Shown here: piece by piece, positions 3,590 through 5,195 of the stretch | Layout of the letters: the number at the start of each line of letters is the position of its first letter | Position numbering within the stretch: position 1 is the stretch's first letter | Assembly (NCBI GenBank): GCA_023489135.1 | Contig: JAMDCE010000116.1 | Span: 1-5,195, forward strand | Source of the DNA: Chloroflexota bacterium | GTDB taxonomy: Bacteria; Chloroflexota; Chloroflexia; JAMDCE01 | Direction: 5' to 3' | DNA: 5,195 nucleotides | The notes under the pieces: model-generated | What the model was told of the DNA's origin: nothing | The model's database searches: none | Seen by the model: the letters and a program-made list of their open reading frames with translations, nothing else | Position numbers and translations under genes: made by a program

Positions 3590-4600
3590 GTTGGACGCCG
3601 CCTCGACGATCCACGCCAGGAGGGCGCCGATGCTCCAGTAGGTGAGGAACGCCGCCAGAGAGAAGAGCTCCAGTTCCCTGCCGCCTACCAGCAGGGTTGG
3701 CAGAGTGCCGGCGAAGGGCTTGACGAGGGGCGTGGTGATGTCGTACACCAGCCACGCGAGAATCCCCAGCAGCCCTCGCCCGGCAATTCCGCTGAGCAGA
3801 AGCAGCATCCGCGCCGCCACCAGTGCTGCCAGTGCACCCGCTACCGTGGAGGGCAGGCAGGCTATTCTCCATAGGATACTTCTTGACGCCTTCCTGAATT
3901 CGGAGGGGCGGGTTGCTGCCGCCGGCTGAGGGCGCCGAGGCAGCAGGACGACGCAGACCATTCCCAGTAAGAAGCCTCCCACGTGAGCCCAGAAGGCGAC
4001 GCCGACGGTGGCCTGGCTGGCCCGCGTGATCGCCGCCGCGCCGTTGACGAACTGCACCAGGAACCAGTAGGCCAGGACCAGCAAGGCAGGCACATCTATC
4101 ACCCAGAAGAAGAAAAAGATGGGCACCAGCAGCGAGACCCACGCGTGGGGGAAGAGGATGAAGTATGCCCCGAGCACTCCTGAGATCGCTCCTGATGCCC
4201 CCACCAGGGGCTCTTGTGTCGGGCCGGTGAGAAGTATCTGCACCAGGGCGGCCCCCGCTCCCCAGGCAAGATAAATGATCAGGTAGGGCAAGTGGCCCAG
4301 ACGGTCCTCTACCGCGCGGCCGAAGACGAAAAGGAACAGCATATTCCCGAGCAAATGGCCCCAGCCGGCGTGGATGAACTGAGACGTCAGTAGAGTCAAG
4401 AGCACGGCAGAAGGCGCCGGTGAGTTCCCGCCCAGCGCTCGCAGTACGAGCGTTGGCGTGGCACCCCAATGAAGTACGAAGGCATCCAGGCGCGGCCCCA
4501 GGCTCAGTTCGTACAGGAAGACCAGCGCCGAGGCCAGTATTAGCAGTAGATTCACCCAGGGGAAACGGTGGGTGTGTAACGAGTCGGAAATCGGTATCAC
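3581..4600 (-). CDS. Rhomboid family intramembrane serine protease with C-terminal YggT-like extension
   Basis: A 339-residue polytopic membrane protein. It has the full rhomboid set: the oxyanion H82-x3-N86 in HAGWGHLLGNM, the nucleophile Ser136 in G134-A-S-G137, and the catalytic His206 in W-A-H206-V-G-G with the G-x3-G packing that follows. The loop after TM1 carries W-x-G-H and the conserved G-R-x-x-E-D stretch (94-99). Rhomboids cut membrane-spanning proteins within the lipid bilayer; the substrate here is unknown. Six hydrophobic segments cover about 15-220. A charged linker (221-245) precedes three more segments. Their Y286-D-I-T-x-P-L-V-x-P-F296-x-G motif resembles YggT-type membrane modules, making this a likely fusion. 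The GTG start at 4600 has no ribosome binding site but fits the typical rhomboid N-terminus (MIPISDS, then RFPWVN), and a TATAAT box lies 10 nt upstream. Confidence 0.92.
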   Translation of the reverse strand: MIPISDSLHTHRFPWVNLLLILASALVFLYELSLGPRLDAFVLHWGATPTLVLRALGGNSPAPSAVLLTLLTSQFIHAGWGHLLGNMLFLFVFGRAVEDRLGHLPYLIIYLAWGAGAALVQILLTGPTQEPLVGASGAISGVLGAYFILFPHAWVSLLVPIFFFFWVIDVPALLVLAYWFLVQFVNGAAAITRASQATVGVAFWAHVGGFLLGMVCVVLLPRRPQPAAATRPSEFRKASRSILWRIACLPSTVAGALAALVAARMLLLLSGIAGRGLLGILAWLVYDITTPLVKPFAGTLPTLLVGGRELELFSLAAFLTYWSIGALLAWIVEAASNRR

Positions 4601-4610
4601 AGCAGCATCT

Positions 4611-4642
4611 ATTATACAACCTGTGTGGTAATCTACTTCAAC
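4611..4642 (-). promoter_or_regulatory. Promoter of the rhomboid gene, probably leaderless
   Basis: On the minus strand a perfect TATAAT (4616 to 4611) ends 10 nt before the GTG start at 4600. Transcription would therefore begin within about 4 nt of the start codon. A -35-like GAAGTA (4639 to 4634) is 17 nt away; TTGAAG (4642 to 4637) is a better match but 20 nt away. No Shine-Dalgarno sequence can exist in such a leader. Confidence 0.55.
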
Positions 4643-4813
4643 CAGCCAGCTTCAAGCTTACAGCTCCTTCGGCGGGGATTGACGGAGGTTGGTGGCAGAC
4701 CAGCCAAGCGCCTGGCTGAGTCTGCGATGGTGAAGGGCAAGAAGGCGCAGACTGTACCGCGAACGCAGACAGTCGCAACGAGGCGCTACAGGCGCCAGTT
4801 AGCGGTGAACCCG
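4620..4813. other. Hairpin-rich spacer between the rhomboid and PspC genes
   Basis: GCAGAC-CAGCCA (4695-4706) pairs with TGGCTG-A-GTCTGC (4713-4725): a 12-bp stem with one bulged A and a 6-nt loop. GACTGT/ACAGTC (4750-4755 with 4769-4774) and GGCGC/GCGCC (4782-4786 with 4792-4796) follow. The hexamer GCAGAC recurs at 4695, 4747 and 4765, and its complement is at 4720. Right at the PspC stop, CGGTG and CACCG (4804-4821) can also pair. None has a T-tract. The stretch codes for nothing credible and probably separates two transcripts. Confidence 0.5.
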
Positions 4814-5011
4814 TTACACCGGTGCCTGGGGCATGATGATGGCAGCCAGGACATAGACGATCAGGCCAGGTAAGAATCCGGTCATGACGTCGATCAATAC
4901 CCAAGCCAACCGCAGAATGGTGGGATCGACGTCAAAGTACTCTCCCAGTCCACCAATGACCCCGGCTACCATTTTGTTGTCTCTGCTTCTGTAGAGTCTC
5001 TTTGATCCCAT
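4814..5011 (-). CDS. PspC domain-containing small membrane protein
   Basis: A 65-residue protein that is a complete PspC domain. It opens with K4-R-L-Y-R-S-R-D-N-K-M, followed by the hallmark V15-A-G-V-I-G-G-L-G-E-Y-F-D-V-D-P30, then T-I-L-R-L-A-W. A hydrophobic C-terminal membrane segment (about 35-60) ends in I-I-M-P. PspC proteins are inner-membrane components linked to envelope-stress sensing. Short free-standing PspC proteins are common in bacteria lacking the full phage-shock operon, and no pspA or pspB is seen here, so a classical role cannot be claimed. The ATG at 5011 follows AAAGGAAAGG (about 5027-5035), a purine-rich but rather distant ribosome binding site. It is on the same strand as the rhomboid gene, 213 nt upstream of it. 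The latter has its own promoter, so they are probably separate units with a shared membrane theme. Confidence 0.92.
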   Translation of the reverse strand: MGSKRLYRSRDNKMVAGVIGGLGEYFDVDPTILRLAWVLIDVMTGFLPGLIVYVLAAIIMPQAPV

Positions 5012-5195
5012 ATAGTTATCTTACTACCTTTCCTTTTGCCCGACAACCTCGATCGGTGAGACGGCAAGGTCTTCTCATGTTATCGCGGGGCCATAGGGCC
5101 GCTAGATACGTCGCATGCCGCCTTTAGCGGCACGGAAGAGGAGTTTCTTGTATTTGCCTCAATCGCGCGGCTCCGCCGCAAAGAGGCAAATGCTT
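5012..5195. other. Intergenic right end with inverted repeats
   Basis: No protein gene is supported. A minus-strand frame runs in from the window edge and stops near 5090, but its residue content is not protein-like. TGCCGC (5116-5121) pairs with GCGGCA (5127-5132) around a 5-nt loop. ATTTGCCTC (5152-5160) pairs with GAGGCAAAT (5183-5191), with an inner GCGGC/GCCGC stem (5167-5171 with 5175-5179). No clear promoter for the PspC gene was found; TAAGAT just before its start is a weak -10 candidate. Confidence 0.5.
5152..5191. repeat. Nested inverted repeat (9-bp outer, 5-bp inner stem)
   Basis: The outer arms ATTTGCCTC and GAGGCAAAT are perfect reverse complements and extend outward by a T-G wobble and a G-C pair. 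The inner arms GCGGC and GCCGC close a 3-nt loop. A-rich unpaired bases separate the two stems. The shape fits a subterminal hairpin of an IS200/IS605-type element, a REP-like unit, or a structured RNA. The window ends 4 nt later, so none can be chosen. Confidence 0.45.

Noticed and set aside
3537..4619. Long minus-strand frame of 360 codons overlapping the rhomboid gene
   Set aside because: It is the GC-driven shadow of the rhomboid gene in another frame, with Gly/Arg/Pro/Ala-rich content and no domain pattern.
4625..4873. Plus-strand open frame of 82 codons antisense to the end of the PspC gene
   Set aside because: It crosses several strong hairpins, lacks a ribosome binding site and overlaps the confident PspC gene on the other strand.
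4814..5011. A full phage-shock (psp) operon
   Set aside because: Only a PspC-domain gene is present. No pspA, pspB or pspF-like gene occurs in the window.

Overview
The window looks like a bacterial chromosome fragment of mixed, fairly GC-rich composition. The best guess is a Chloroflexota-type bacterium. This rests only on the style of the PspC-like and rhomboid proteins and on the frequent small DUF-type genes, so the assignment is tentative. The window splits into an accessory left and centre (about 1-3480) and a more ordinary membrane-protein right part on the minus strand (about 3581-5011).

Left edge (1-230): the first 44 codons of a transposase on the minus strand, probably IS1380 family, with a strong ribosome binding site and an extended -10 promoter. 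It is cut by the window edge. Divergent from it, a good sigma70-type promoter drives a small XRE-type helix-turn-helix gene (329-538). This is followed by a tightly coupled DUF4258/DUF2283 pair (659-907 and 910-1134, 2 nt apart). The three genes have the look of a small toxin-antitoxin-like or other mobile regulatory cassette.

Centre (1135-1880): about 745 bases with no credible protein gene. It holds a hairpin, a fragment resembling the 3' end of a tRNA gene (T arm plus 3' acceptor strand, no matching 5' half) directly followed by a textbook intrinsic terminator, a candidate promoter, and a run of small hairpins. It ends in a leader whose Shine-Dalgarno sequence lies in a GNRA-capped hairpin with a mutually exclusive upstream pairing. 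This leader precedes a 316-residue, N-terminally membrane-anchored protein of unknown function (1881-2831).

2832-3480: a promoter and a leader hairpin precede two small overlapping genes. They encode a 49-residue acidic helical protein and a 76-residue Cys-rich, probably metal-binding protein. Neither could be assigned to a family.

Right part: convergent to these, a rhomboid intramembrane serine protease (3581-4600, minus) has all expected catalytic residues and a C-terminal extension resembling a YggT-type membrane module. Its GTG start sits just downstream of a TATAAT box with no Shine-Dalgarno sequence, so a leaderless mRNA is likely. Upstream on the same strand is a 65-residue PspC-domain protein (4814-5011). 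The two are separated by a hairpin-rich spacer. The last 184 bases hold no gene but contain two good inverted repeats.
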